Positions 39,175 to 46,477 of a stretch of 64,000 nt of DNA are shown here, piece by piece. How positions within the stretch are numbered: position 1 is the first letter of the stretch; each line of letters begins with the position of its first letter. The position numbers and the translations under genes were made by a program. Source of the DNA: Secundilactobacillus malefermentans DSM 5705 = KCTC 3548 (GTDB lineage: Bacteria > Bacillota > Bacilli > Lactobacillales > Lactobacillaceae). The notes under the pieces were generated by a model. That model searched no databases and was not told where the DNA came from. It worked only from the letters and a program-made list of their open reading frames with translations. Where the stretch lies: contig NZ_AZGJ01000001.1 of assembly GCF_001436395.1 (NCBI RefSeq), forward strand, positions 45,375-109,374, written 5' to 3'.

Positions 39175-40491
39175 ATGTTAGAACAATTTAAGGAACAATT
39201 TGAAAAACGCGGGTATGAAAAGCCAACTGCAATTCAGGAGGCTGTGTTTGAACCAATGAGTCAACATAAGAGTGTGTTAGGACTTGCACCAACGGGCTCT
39301 GGAAAAACGGTTGCCTTTATTTTACCCATTTTAGGTGAAGTGGTACCGGGGGATGGCAGTCAAATTTTGATTCTTTCACCCTCTCAAGAATTAGCAATGC
39401 AAACGACGAGTGTCATTCGTGATTGGGCGAAGTCGTACGATGTTAAGGTGCTGGCGCTAACCGGTGGTGCGAATGTTAAACGCCAAATGGAGCAATTGAG
39501 AAAACGGCCAGAAATTATTATTGGTACGCCAGGTCGAGTTCTTAACTTGGTGGAGGACCGTAAATTAAAGCTGCATCTAATGCAGACGATTATCATCGAT
39601 GAGGCCGACGATTTATTAGCAGGTGAGACGCTAGAAACGGTTAGAAATACAGTTGAACAAGCACCGGCAGACGTTCAACTAGGCTTCTTCTCAGCTACGG
39701 AAACGCCAATCCTGCATGAATTACCAAAGTGGTTTGGTCAAGAGGTGGAAACCTTTGATGTCCGTTTGATAGATGATACTCAGGGACAAGTTGCACATGA
39801 TTTGCTTCAAATATCACCTAAAAAACGCGTAGAATCACTTAAGAAACTCTCAACGATGGAAAACTTTCGAGCACTTGTTTTCTTCAATCAAATGAGTACG
39901 TTAAAGTATGTCGTTAGCCGTTTCCGGCATGAACACGTTGCCTTTGCTGAACTGACAAGTGATGCACGACAGGTACAGCGAGAAAAGGCCCTAAAAGATT
40001 TCAGATTAGGCAGGGTCAAGTTACTTTTGACGACTGATGTGGCAGCTAGGGGACTAGATATTCCTAAGCTACCGGCAGTTGTGAACTTTGACCTTCCATC
40101 AACTCCTAATACCTATGTTCACAGAGCTGGACGAACAGGTCGAATGGGTGAACCAGGGTTAGTGGTTTCAATGGGAGACGATCATGATTTGCGTGATTTT
40201 CGACACCAAATGGCTAAAAGTGATTACGAATATAAACGAGTTTACTTCTTTAAGAAGGCACTAGTTGAACGAATTCCAGATCAGCCCAAAGCACGAGTTG
40301 AGGCCAGCACCACCAACTCAACTTCTACACCAACTGGTCGGGAAACCCATAAAGGGGCAGAGCGTGCTAAGCGAGAACCATATAGCTCTGCTAAAGTAGT
40401 TGAAACGCCAATTAAGAAAAAAGGGCACAAAAAGCACCAAAAAAATAAAGGGATGCGGAAGAAGCGTCGTGAACAATCTGACAAAGTGTAG
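39175..40491 (+). CDS. DEAD-box RNA helicase (YfmL/CshC-like)
   Basis: ATP-dependent RNA helicase, probably acting in ribosome assembly or RNA decay. Motif Q is near the start (GYEKPTAIQ), motif I is APTGSGKTVAF, Ia PSQELAMQ, Ib TPGRVL, motif II DEAD in IIIDEADDLL, motif III SAT, V TDVAARGLDIP and VI HRAGRTGRMG. The C-terminal tail (about 370-438) is very basic (KKKGHKKHQKNKGMRKKRRE), typical of RNA contact. At 438 aa it is a short helicase of the YfmL type. GGAG lies before ATG 39175. Confidence 0.9.
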   Translation: MLEQFKEQFEKRGYEKPTAIQEAVFEPMSQHKSVLGLAPTGSGKTVAFILPILGEVVPGDGSQILILSPSQELAMQTTSVIRDWAKSYDVKVLALTGGANVKRQMEQLRKRPEIIIGTPGRVLNLVEDRKLKLHLMQTIIIDEADDLLAGETLETVRNTVEQAPADVQLGFFSATETPILHELPKWFGQEVETFDVRLIDDTQGQVAHDLLQISPKKRVESLKKLSTMENFRALVFFNQMSTLKYVVSRFRHEHVAFAELTSDARQVQREKALKDFRLGRVKLLLTTDVAARGLDIPKLPAVVNFDLPSTPNTYVHRAGRTGRMGEPGLVVSMGDDHDLRDFRHQMAKSDYEYKRVYFFKKALVERIPDQPKARVEASTTNSTSTPTGRETHKGAERAKREPYSSAKVVETPIKKKGHKKHQKNKGMRKKRREQSDKV

Positions 40492-40503
40492 CTTTACTTT
40501 CGT

Positions 40504-40540
40504 CTGAATCCATGCGAAAATATTGTTTGGATTCAGTTTT
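40504..40540 (+). terminator. Stem-loop between helicase gene and tRNA-Arg
   Basis: CTGAATCCA (40504-40512) pairs with TGGATTCAG (40528-40536), followed by four T and then directly by the tRNA. It is a probable helicase terminator or a processing signal in front of the tRNA. Confidence 0.7.
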
Positions 40541-40613
40541 GTTCCCATAGCACAACTGGATAGGGCACCCGCCTCCTAAGCGGCTGATCCCGGTTCGAGT
40601 CCGGGTGGGAACA
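40541..40613 (+). tRNA. tRNA-Arg (anticodon CCT)
   Basis: The acceptor arms GTTCCCA and TGGGAAC pair over 7 bp, with discriminator A at 40613. The T arm (CCCGG-TTCGAGT-CCGGG) is perfect, and the anticodon loop CTCCTAA carries CCT for AGG codons. No CCA is encoded. It starts one base after the T run of the preceding stem-loop and has its own terminator after it. Confidence 0.95.
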
Positions 40614-40614
40614 T

Positions 40615-40649
40615 AAAAGGGCATTACGCAAATACGTAATGCCCTTTTT
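40615..40649 (+). terminator. Terminator after tRNA-Arg
   Basis: AAAAGGGCATTACG (40615-40628) pairs perfectly with CGTAATGCCCTTTT (40635-40648), with T run. Confidence 0.92.
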
Positions 40650-40692
40650 GGTGGCCTAATCTTGCTAAATTGTAATGTCTGAATGAGAAAGC

Positions 40693-40701
40693 TGGTATAA
40701 T
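40693..40701 (+). promoter_or_regulatory. Extended -10 promoter of the uspA gene
   Basis: TGG followed by TATAAT (40696-40701), about 43 bp upstream of the start codon. It follows the tRNA terminator directly. Confidence 0.65.
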
Positions 40702-40743
40702 AAGCGTAGAGAAAATCACGTCTTAAGAAACGAGGTTGATGAC

Positions 40744-41196
40744 ATGTCAGAGATACCAAATTTTGATCCCAAACAAGTCCATAGAATTTTGGTTGGGGTG
40801 GATGATTCACCAGATGCTCAATTAGCTTTTAGGTATGCAATGAACAGGGCGAAGCAAGATTCAGCTGAGCTATTTATTTGTTCGGTCTTAGAATCAGATG
40901 AAATGAGTGTTTACCAAATCATGAGCAAAGACTATGTTCATGGTAAACGAGGTGACCTTGAAAATCACTTGGAAGATTATCGAAAGTTGGCTGAAGGTTT
41001 CGGCGTTGAAAATGTTCGAACCGTCATTGCGGAAGGTGATCCTGGAGAGACAATCGTTAAAAAGGTTATTCCCGCAGTCAATCCGGATTTACTTGTTGTT
41101 GGATCCTTGTCCAAGGATGGGGTTCGTAAGTACTTTGGTAGCCAAGCAGCCTATATGGCTAAATACGCACCAATTTCCGTTATGATTGTTAGATAA
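40744..41196 (+). CDS. Universal stress protein, UspA family
   Basis: A single-domain 150-aa Usp protein. The N-terminal strand and loop are RILVGVDDSPDAQLAFRYAMNRA, and the C-terminal nucleotide-binding region is VVGSLSKDGVRKYFGSQAAYMAKYAPISVMIVR, close to the G2xG9xS/T pattern of ATP-binding members. Such proteins aid stress survival; the specific role is unknown. It is a single-gene unit with its own promoter and terminator. Confidence 0.93.
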   Translation: MSEIPNFDPKQVHRILVGVDDSPDAQLAFRYAMNRAKQDSAELFICSVLESDEMSVYQIMSKDYVHGKRGDLENHLEDYRKLAEGFGVENVRTVIAEGDPGETIVKKVIPAVNPDLLVVGSLSKDGVRKYFGSQAAYMAKYAPISVMIVR

Positions 41197-41216
41197 ATAC
41201 TTGTATAGGAATTCAC

Positions 41217-41248
41217 AAAAAGACAAAATGAAAGCGTTTGTCTTTTTT
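41217..41248 (+). terminator. uspA terminator
   Basis: AAAAAGACAAA pairs with TTTGTCTTTTT across a nine-base loop, with a long T run. Confidence 0.9.
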
Positions 41249-41292
41249 TGTATGTAATTATTGAAATAATAAGCAATAATTAAAAAAACGCA

Positions 41293-41320
41293 TTGACAAA
41301 GTAGAGAATAAACGTATAAT
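41293..41320 (+). promoter_or_regulatory. Near-consensus promoter of the broken metalloprotease gene
   Basis: TTGACA (41293-41298), 16 bp, TATAAT (41315-41320) is the strongest-looking sigma-A promoter in the window. Transcription would start near 41327, about 135 nt before the coding region. Confidence 0.85.
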
Positions 41321-41326
41321 AGAAGC

Positions 41327-41461
41327 CATGCTTGAATTGTCAATTATCTAGGGAAACCACTTTGGTTTATGATTTTATCAACTTAAGTAAAAACGATTGA
41401 TTAGGGAGTCCGATGAGGGAGCATTGGACTTTCTAGTTATTAAATTAAAGGAAGATTTTTC
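41327..41461 (+). other. Structured 5' leader of the metalloprotease gene
   Basis: The leader contains AAACCA-CTT-TGGTTT and a longer hairpin AGTCCGATG (41407-41415) with CATTGGACT (41422-41430, one G-U). Three very short frames starting with ATG (MLELSII, MILST, MREHWTF) lie in it. It does not match a riboswitch class I know. It ends in AAAGGAAG, placed for the TTG start at 41462. Confidence 0.4.
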
Positions 41462-42202
41462 TTGATAAAAAGTTTTAACTCCCGAAACGTTACTCGTTTC
41501 CTATTTTTGCTGTCTGTTTCCCTAATGAGCCTGATTTTCATTTTTTCAACCCGAGCATCTGCTGCAAACATTGACTTAACTTCATATACTGCCAAAAATC
41601 TACTTGTTGAGACACGAGTTGATGCCATTAAAAAGGTAAAATTATCCACTGCTAATCCTGCATTACCAGCAGGAAGTTCCAATCCAAAGATTGATGTTTC
41701 AGCTTTAACACCTATGCAGGTCAATCATGGCAGTCATTGGTCAGTACGAAAGATTACGTATAAGTTTGTTGGAATGTCTGGTAAATATAAATCAGCCTAT
41801 AACTACGCGATAAAGAGCTGAAACAATGTGCACGTTGTTAAGTTTGTATCGAGTGGTTCTGAGAAACCAGATATCTACCTTCGTCAAAAGTCATTGAAGA
41901 TTTTGGGCGATTATAGTTCTGGAAAAAATGTTATTGGATTAACGTATACATCATATTACAAGTCAAGTGATACGTTAGTTAAGGGTGCAACGAGTTACCT
42001 TCTAACGGATAATATTAAGAAGTTTCATATTACAAATGGAAATCTCAGACGCACGGCGATTCACGAGTTAGGTCATGCAATTGGGATGAAGCATAATTCA
42101 AAGCGACCATCAATTATGTATCCATATATCAGTAACAAGATATCTATTTCTAGTGGTGATGTGAAGGCCCTTTACAACACTTATCATAACTTATCATATT
42201 AA
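41462..42202 (+). pseudogene. Secreted matrixin-type zinc metalloprotease, interrupted by TGA
   Basis: Read through one in-frame TGA (41819-41821), the gene encodes about 246 residues. It has a signal peptide (LFLLSVSLMSLIFIFSTRAS-like, cleavage after ASA), a propeptide-like part, and a C-terminal metzincin domain. That domain has the zinc motif HELGHAIGMKH and the Met-turn SIMYP. The flanking sequence AIKS-stop-NNVHVVKFV suggests the TGA replaced a Trp TGG found at this point in related proteases. The frame is intact on both sides, so this is one recent point mutation, a sequencing error, or readthrough. No ribosome site precedes the GTG at 41828, so the 3' half is unlikely to be made alone. 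TTG 41462 has a good AAAGGAAG site. Confidence 0.8.
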
Positions 42203-42212
42203 TATAACTTTT

Positions 42213-42245
42213 AAGCAGTGATGAAAATGTCACTGCCTTTTTTTA
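42213..42245 (+). terminator. Terminator after the metalloprotease gene
   Basis: GCAGTGA (42215-42221) pairs with TCACTGC (42230-42236), followed by a T run. Confidence 0.88.
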
Positions 42246-42250
42246 TTTAA

Positions 42251-42306
42251 GAGACAAAGTAGCTGATCAACATGTCGAAAGTACCGACTGGAGACAAAGA
42301 GACAAA
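42251..42306 (+). repeat. Three copies of GAGACAAA upstream of the marR gene
   Basis: GAGACAAA occurs at 42251-42258, 42291-42298 and 42299-42306, the last two in tandem. They lie upstream of the marR promoter region. They may be binding half sites, but three 8-mers could also be chance. Confidence 0.3.
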
Positions 42307-42428
42307 CATTTTTTATCTCTAAAATTTTTTTAAAATTGATCAAAATGAAAAATGATGCGAGCTGGATGGAGAAGTGTTTTCAAAATAATCATGATAAGTG
42401 GTAGAAAGTAACAAGCGATGCATTTTTG

Positions 42429-42437
42429 TGATATAGT
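42429..42437 (+). promoter_or_regulatory. Extended -10 promoter of the marR gene
   Basis: TGA followed by TATAGT (42432-42437). It lies downstream of the first possible in-frame ATG (42418), which therefore cannot be the usual start. Confidence 0.6.
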
Positions 42438-42468
42438 TTTAGGTGAACTGTATGAAAGGATGAGGTCG

Positions 42469-42948
42469 GTGGACAAATTTGAATACTTCCAAGAAAGCAT
42501 TGAGAATCCATTAACTGAAATTATCAACGTTCACTCACAGGATGACAATTTTAAGCGTCAATGGCTAGAAATTCATGTAAAAAGTCATGAAGTTCAGCAT
42601 GCAATTTCTAAACTTTCGCAGATGAGTTTAAAAGTGTTAAGAACAATTGGCGAACAAAAAATTATCAGTGAAAATGAACTTGTTAGTCAATTAGGCTTTG
42701 CAGAAGGTGTAATTAATAAATCAGTTAAGATGTTAATGCACGATGAAATTATTAATAAAGTGCAATCAACCGCTCACCGACAAGACGTCCCGTTCCAATT
42801 AACAGCGATTGGGCGTGAAATTGTCGCGGCTGAAGCTGAGATGGATGTTATCATTGATAAGCAGCACCGAGAAATGGTCAAAAACTATTCAATGGAAGAG
42901 TTAACAATCGTTTCTAAATTTTTGTTGGATTTAAGAAATAATCACTAA
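42469..42948 (+). CDS. MarR-like winged-helix regulator
   Basis: A 159-aa protein whose central region (SKLSQMSLKVLRTIGEQKIISENELVSQLGFAEGVINKSVKMLMHDEII) is a winged helix of the MarR type. A helical N-terminus serves dimerisation. The recognition helix is less canonical than in classic MarR proteins, so target and ligand are unknown. AAGGA (42456-42460) fits a GTG start at 42469. Earlier in-frame ATGs at 42418 and 42460 either precede the promoter or abut the ribosome site. map starts 22 bp downstream. Confidence 0.75.
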   Translation: MDKFEYFQESIENPLTEIINVHSQDDNFKRQWLEIHVKSHEVQHAISKLSQMSLKVLRTIGEQKIISENELVSQLGFAEGVINKSVKMLMHDEIINKVQSTAHRQDVPFQLTAIGREIVAAEAEMDVIIDKQHREMVKNYSMEELTIVSKFLLDLRNNH

Positions 42949-42970
42949 ATATTTGAGAGAAGGAATCTAT

Positions 42971-43759
42971 TTGATTACGTTAAAATCACCACGAGAAATC
43001 GAGGGGATGCGTCGAGCAGGCGCTGTATTAGCCGGGATGCACGTAGCTTTGAGAGATATTATTAAGCCCGGTATTACGAGTTGGGAAATTGAACGGTTTA
43101 GTCGAAAGTGGATCAACGAACACCACGCTAAGGCTGAAGAAATGGGCTTTGAAGGCTATAAATATGCCACCTGTGTTAGTATCAATGATGAAATTTGTCA
43201 CGCTATTCCCAGAAAAGATGTTCTGTTAAAGGATGGCGATTTGGTCAAGGTTGACACAGTTATCAGTGTTGATGGCTATATGGCAGATTCAGCATGGGCC
43301 TTCGCTGTTGGAACGCCTAGCGATGAAGTAAAAAGATTGATGAAGGTTACCAAAAAGGCACTGGATTTAGGAATTGAACAAGCCGTTGTTGGTAATCGGA
43401 TTGGCGATATTGGTGCCGCTATCCAAAAGTATGTTGAAGATGATAACGGTTATGGCGATGTTCGTGAATATGTTGGTCACGGAATTGGACCTACAATGCA
43501 TGAAGAACCCAACGTTCCTCATTATGGGAATGCCGGTCACGGATTACGATTAAAGGCTGGGATGACGATTACAATTGAACCCATGGTCAACGTGGGTGGC
43601 TGGGAAGCCGATGATCCAGATGAAAAGGACGGCTGGACCGTTAGAACCCTTGATGGAAGTTTGAGCTGTCAATATGAGCATACTTTAGTCATTACGGACG
43701 ATGGTCCCGAAATTCTAACGTCACAGGATCCAGAGTTTTTAGCAAAATATTTAAAATAA
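42971..43759 (+). CDS. map: Methionine aminopeptidase, type I
   Basis: Removes the initiator Met from new proteins. It has the pita-bread fold with metal ligands in KVDTVISVDGYMADSAW (two Asp), YVGHGIGPTMHEEPNVPH (His), and the Glu residues in ITIEPMVN and the final QYEHTLVIT. The family-type start ITLKSPREIEGMRRAGA places the first codon at TTG 42971, with GAGAAGGA seven bases upstream. Length is 263 aa. It shares a convergent terminator with gtrA. Confidence 0.95.
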   Translation: MITLKSPREIEGMRRAGAVLAGMHVALRDIIKPGITSWEIERFSRKWINEHHAKAEEMGFEGYKYATCVSINDEICHAIPRKDVLLKDGDLVKVDTVISVDGYMADSAWAFAVGTPSDEVKRLMKVTKKALDLGIEQAVVGNRIGDIGAAIQKYVEDDNGYGDVREYVGHGIGPTMHEEPNVPHYGNAGHGLRLKAGMTITIEPMVNVGGWEADDPDEKDGWTVRTLDGSLSCQYEHTLVITDDGPEILTSQDPEFLAKYLK

Positions 43760-43760
43760 A

Positions 43761-43794
43761 AAAATGAACGCCATTTTTGGCGTTCATTTTTTTG
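43761..43794. terminator. Bidirectional terminator between map and gtrA
   Basis: AAAATGAACGCCA pairs with TGGCGTTCATTTT across TTTT. A and T runs flank it on both sides, and it overlaps the last codons of the minus-strand gene. Confidence 0.9.
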
Positions 43795-44197
43795 ATTTAA
43801 AGATAAAATATTTAGAAAAAATGTAATTTGAAGCAATGACAACAACTTGATCCAGAATCTTCACAAGTAATGCATCCCAGCCTAGAAGGGAAATACCAAC
43901 CGTCATAATTGCTTGATCCAAAACTAATGAAGCAATTCTGAGACCGAAGAAGAGAAATAACTCCTTAAAGACCGCATTCCAATTATCATAGTGAGAATTG
44001 AAAACCCAAAGCTTGTTCGTAACGTAGGCAACGATTACAGATGCAAACCAGGCGATGATGTTGGCAATTTGATAGTTCATCACGTAATTGCAAAGGTCGA
44101 AAACAACGATGTTGACAAGCGTTGTAATGCCGCCAAAGAAAACGTAAGTAATGATGTCATGGTATTTATACCAAAGTGATTTAAGATTATCCAACAT
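43784..44197 (-). CDS. GtrA-like membrane protein
   Basis: A 137-aa protein with four membrane helices matching the GtrA family (ITYVFFGGITTLVNIVVFDLCNY at the start, YVTNKLWVFNS in the middle). GtrA-like proteins are thought to flip undecaprenyl-phosphate-linked sugars across the membrane for modification of wall polymers. It starts 7 bp after the gtrB-like gene, so the two are cotranslated. Confidence 0.88.
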   Translation of the reverse strand: MLDNLKSLWYKYHDIITYVFFGGITTLVNIVVFDLCNYVMNYQIANIIAWFASVIVAYVTNKLWVFNSHYDNWNAVFKELFLFFGLRIASLVLDQAIMTVGISLLGWDALLVKILDQVVVIASNYIFSKYFIFKSKK

Positions 44198-44204
44198 TTC
44201 GCCC

Positions 44205-45146
44205 CTATTTTTGTTCCTTAATAATGTACTTTGGTCGATGCTTTGTTTCTAAGTAAATTTTACTAATATAATTTCCCAAGAGCCCAAGACAGAATAATTG
44301 AATACCGCCAAGTAGTAGAACAATTGAAACCAGTGATGCCCAGCCTGCAACCGAACCACCTACGATTAAAGCTCTTAACACAACAAAGATGAGGCCAAAT
44401 ATCGAGAGTAGGAATGATATTGCGCCAATCCATGTGGCTAACTTCAAGGGGACATCAGAAAAATCGATAATTCCTTCAAGTGAATATTCTAGTAGCTGAC
44501 TCATTGACCAGTGAGTTTTTCCTGCAGCACGTGGCTGGCTTTCGTATTGGATATAAGTGGTCTTGAATCCCACCCACGCGAAAATTCCTTTTGAGAAACG
44601 ATTGTACTCAGGGAGAGATAACACTGAATTTACCATTTGACGGGTCATTAAGCGGTAATCGCGAGCATTGGGTTCAATCCGAACATTCGAAACCCAGTTA
44701 ACGACTCGATAAAAAGCACTAGACAGGAAGGCACGAACTTTACCTTGACCAGCTCGGTCATGCTGAATCGTGCCAACACAATCATAGTTTTCAGTTTCAA
44801 TTAGTTTAATCATTTTTGGAAGTAACTCTGGGGGATCTTGAAGATCAACATCCATAACGGTTACTAGCTCACCAGTGGTAGCAGTTAGGCCTGCCGCAAG
44901 AGCTGCTTCTTTTCCAAAATTTCGTGAAAATGAAATAAAATGGACATTTTGAGATTCGCGACTTTGTAAGTCTTGAAGTATTTTTAAAGTGTTGTCCGAG
45001 GATCCATCATTTACGAACCAGTATTCTGGCTCATATGGCATGTTTGAGTCATGCATTTGTGTAAAGACTTTTTCAACCTCATTATAAAAGAGGTTAATTG
45101 ATTCCTCTTCGTTGTAACATGGCACAACGATACTAATGGTACTCAT
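44205..45146 (-). CDS. Polyprenyl-phosphate glycosyltransferase, GtrB/CsbB-like
   Basis: A GT2-family enzyme (313 aa) that transfers a sugar from its nucleotide to undecaprenyl phosphate. The N-terminal catalytic domain has VVPCYNEEESI and the metal-binding MDVDLQDPPEL. Two C-terminal membrane helices (about 230-255 and 262-290) are typical of the DPMS/GtrB group. With GtrA it would supply lipid-linked sugar for teichoic acid or lipoteichoic acid glycosylation. The final GT-C transferase is not next door. Sugar identity is not evident. Confidence 0.9.
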   Translation of the reverse strand: MSTISIVVPCYNEEESINLFYNEVEKVFTQMHDSNMPYEPEYWFVNDGSSDNTLKILQDLQSRESQNVHFISFSRNFGKEAALAAGLTATTGELVTVMDVDLQDPPELLPKMIKLIETENYDCVGTIQHDRAGQGKVRAFLSSAFYRVVNWVSNVRIEPNARDYRLMTRQMVNSVLSLPEYNRFSKGIFAWVGFKTTYIQYESQPRAAGKTHWSMSQLLEYSLEGIIDFSDVPLKLATWIGAISFLLSIFGLIFVVLRALIVGGSVAGWASLVSIVLLLGGIQLFCLGLLGNYISKIYLETKHRPKYIIKEQK

Positions 45147-45313
45147 TTGAATCCGCCCCTTTTGTGTTCAATTAACAAACATCATGTCCTATTCTATCCA
45201 ATATAATATATTTAATAAAGCTAAATGAGAGTAAATTAATGTATTTGAAACTTCTTTGAAGCATTAATGCCAATATTTATGGCGGCAGCCAAATGGTCTC
45301 TGAAGATTGGGTC

Positions 45314-45322
45314 TGCTATAAT
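45314..45322 (+). promoter_or_regulatory. Extended -10 promoter of wecB
   Basis: TGC followed by TATAAT (45317-45322), 31 bp upstream of ATG 45353. It rules out the in-frame ATG at 45293. Confidence 0.75.
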
Positions 45323-45352
45323 AAGAGAAAAGACTATAGGAGTTATTTTATA

Positions 45353-46462
45353 ATGGCAATCAAAGTAATGTCCGTTTTTGGGACTCGTCCCGAAGCAATT
45401 AAAATGGCACCAATCGTGCTAGAGCTGCAGAAAAATAAAGCTGATTTCATACCGATTACGGTTGTCACGGCACAGCATAGAGAAATGCTGGATCAAGTTC
45501 TTGAAATTTTTAAAATTAAACCTGACTATGATTTAAATATTATGAAACCAAATCAGTCACTTAGTCAAATTACCAGCCGAGTGATGTTGAAGCTTGATGA
45601 CATTCTTGAAACCGAAAAGCCAGATATTGTTTTAGTGCATGGCGATACAACAACGACATTTGCTGCAAGCATTAGTGCCTTTTACCATCAAACAAAGGTG
45701 GGACATGTGGAGGCAGGATTACGAACCTGGGATAAGTATTCACCTTATCCTGAAGAAATGAACCGCCAACTGACAGACGTCCTTGCAGATATGTATTTTG
45801 CACCAACTGATTTAAGCCGTGCTAATTTGATTAAAGAAAATCACGACGCTCAAAATATTGTGGTCACTGGGAATACAGCGATTGATGCTCTTAAACAAAC
45901 CGTTTCTGAGTCATACGATCATCCAGTGTTAGGTCAAGTTGCTAAGGGAAACAAACTAATATTGTTGACGATGCATCGGCGAGAAAATCAAGGTGAGCCA
46001 ATGAGACGGGTTTTCAAGGCTATTCGTCAGGTAGTTGACGAGCATCCAGACGTTGAGGTTGTCTACCCAGTTCATCTAAGTCCAGTAGTTCAAGAAGCTG
46101 CAAAGGCAGAGTTAGGCGAAGATCCAAGAATCCACCTGATTGAGCCTTTAGATGTAGTGGATTTTCATAACATGGCAGCCCGAAGCTATTTTATTATGAC
46201 TGATTCTGGCGGCGTACAGGAAGAAGCACCATCCTTAGGGAAACCTGTTCTTGTTTTACGAGATGAAACCGAACGGCCTGAGGGAGTTGACGCAGGTACG
46301 TTAAAATTAGTTGGAACGGATCCTGAAAAAGTTCGATCTGCAATGATGGAATTACTCACAAATCACGAAGTTTATAAAGAGATGGCGGATGCGAAAAATC
46401 CGTATGGCGATGGTCATGCTGCAGAGCGAATCTTAGCTGCCATTAAAAAACAATTTAGTTAA
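45353..46462 (+). CDS. wecB: UDP-N-acetylglucosamine 2-epimerase (non-hydrolysing)
   Basis: Interconverts UDP-GlcNAc and UDP-ManNAc, the precursor for wall teichoic acid linkage units and some polysaccharides. The family start VMSVFGTRPEAIKMAP is followed by VHGDTTTTFAAS, VGHVEAGLRTWDKYSPYPEEMNR and DSGGVQEEAPSLGKPVLVLRDETERPEG. Length is 369 aa from ATG 45353, behind TAGGAG. It is cotranscribed with the yihY-like gene 15 bp downstream. Teichoic acid use fits the tagD/tagF genes 4.5 kb away. Confidence 0.95.
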   Translation: MAIKVMSVFGTRPEAIKMAPIVLELQKNKADFIPITVVTAQHREMLDQVLEIFKIKPDYDLNIMKPNQSLSQITSRVMLKLDDILETEKPDIVLVHGDTTTTFAASISAFYHQTKVGHVEAGLRTWDKYSPYPEEMNRQLTDVLADMYFAPTDLSRANLIKENHDAQNIVVTGNTAIDALKQTVSESYDHPVLGQVAKGNKLILLTMHRRENQGEPMRRVFKAIRQVVDEHPDVEVVYPVHLSPVVQEAAKAELGEDPRIHLIEPLDVVDFHNMAARSYFIMTDSGGVQEEAPSLGKPVLVLRDETERPEGVDAGTLKLVGTDPEKVRSAMMELLTNHEVYKEMADAKNPYGDGHAAERILAAIKKQFS

Positions 46463-46477
46463 CGAGAGGAAATTGTC

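Noticed and set aside
40412..40810. 132-aa minus-strand frame spanning the helicase end and tRNA
   Set aside because: It crosses a tRNA gene and two terminators, which a real gene would not do.
41224..41240. cre-like sequence TGAAAGCGTTTGTC in the uspA terminator loop
   Set aside because: It fails the last three consensus positions and lies inside a terminator.
41819..41821. TGA read as Trp by a variant genetic code
   Set aside because: TGA is used as a normal stop elsewhere in the window (for example deoR leader, permease), and codon use is that of ordinary lactobacilli.
41828..42202. Separate gene starting at GTG 41828
   Set aside because: It has no ribosome site, begins six bases after an in-frame TGA, and continues the metalloprotease frame exactly. 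It is the 3' half of one broken gene.
42418..42468. N-terminal extension of the MarR-like protein from ATG 42418
   Set aside because: The extended -10 element (42429-42437) lies downstream of that ATG.
45293..45352. N-terminal extension of WecB from ATG 45293
   Set aside because: The promoter TATAAT lies at 45317-45322, and MAIKVMSVFGTRPE at 45353 is the family start with a good ribosome site.
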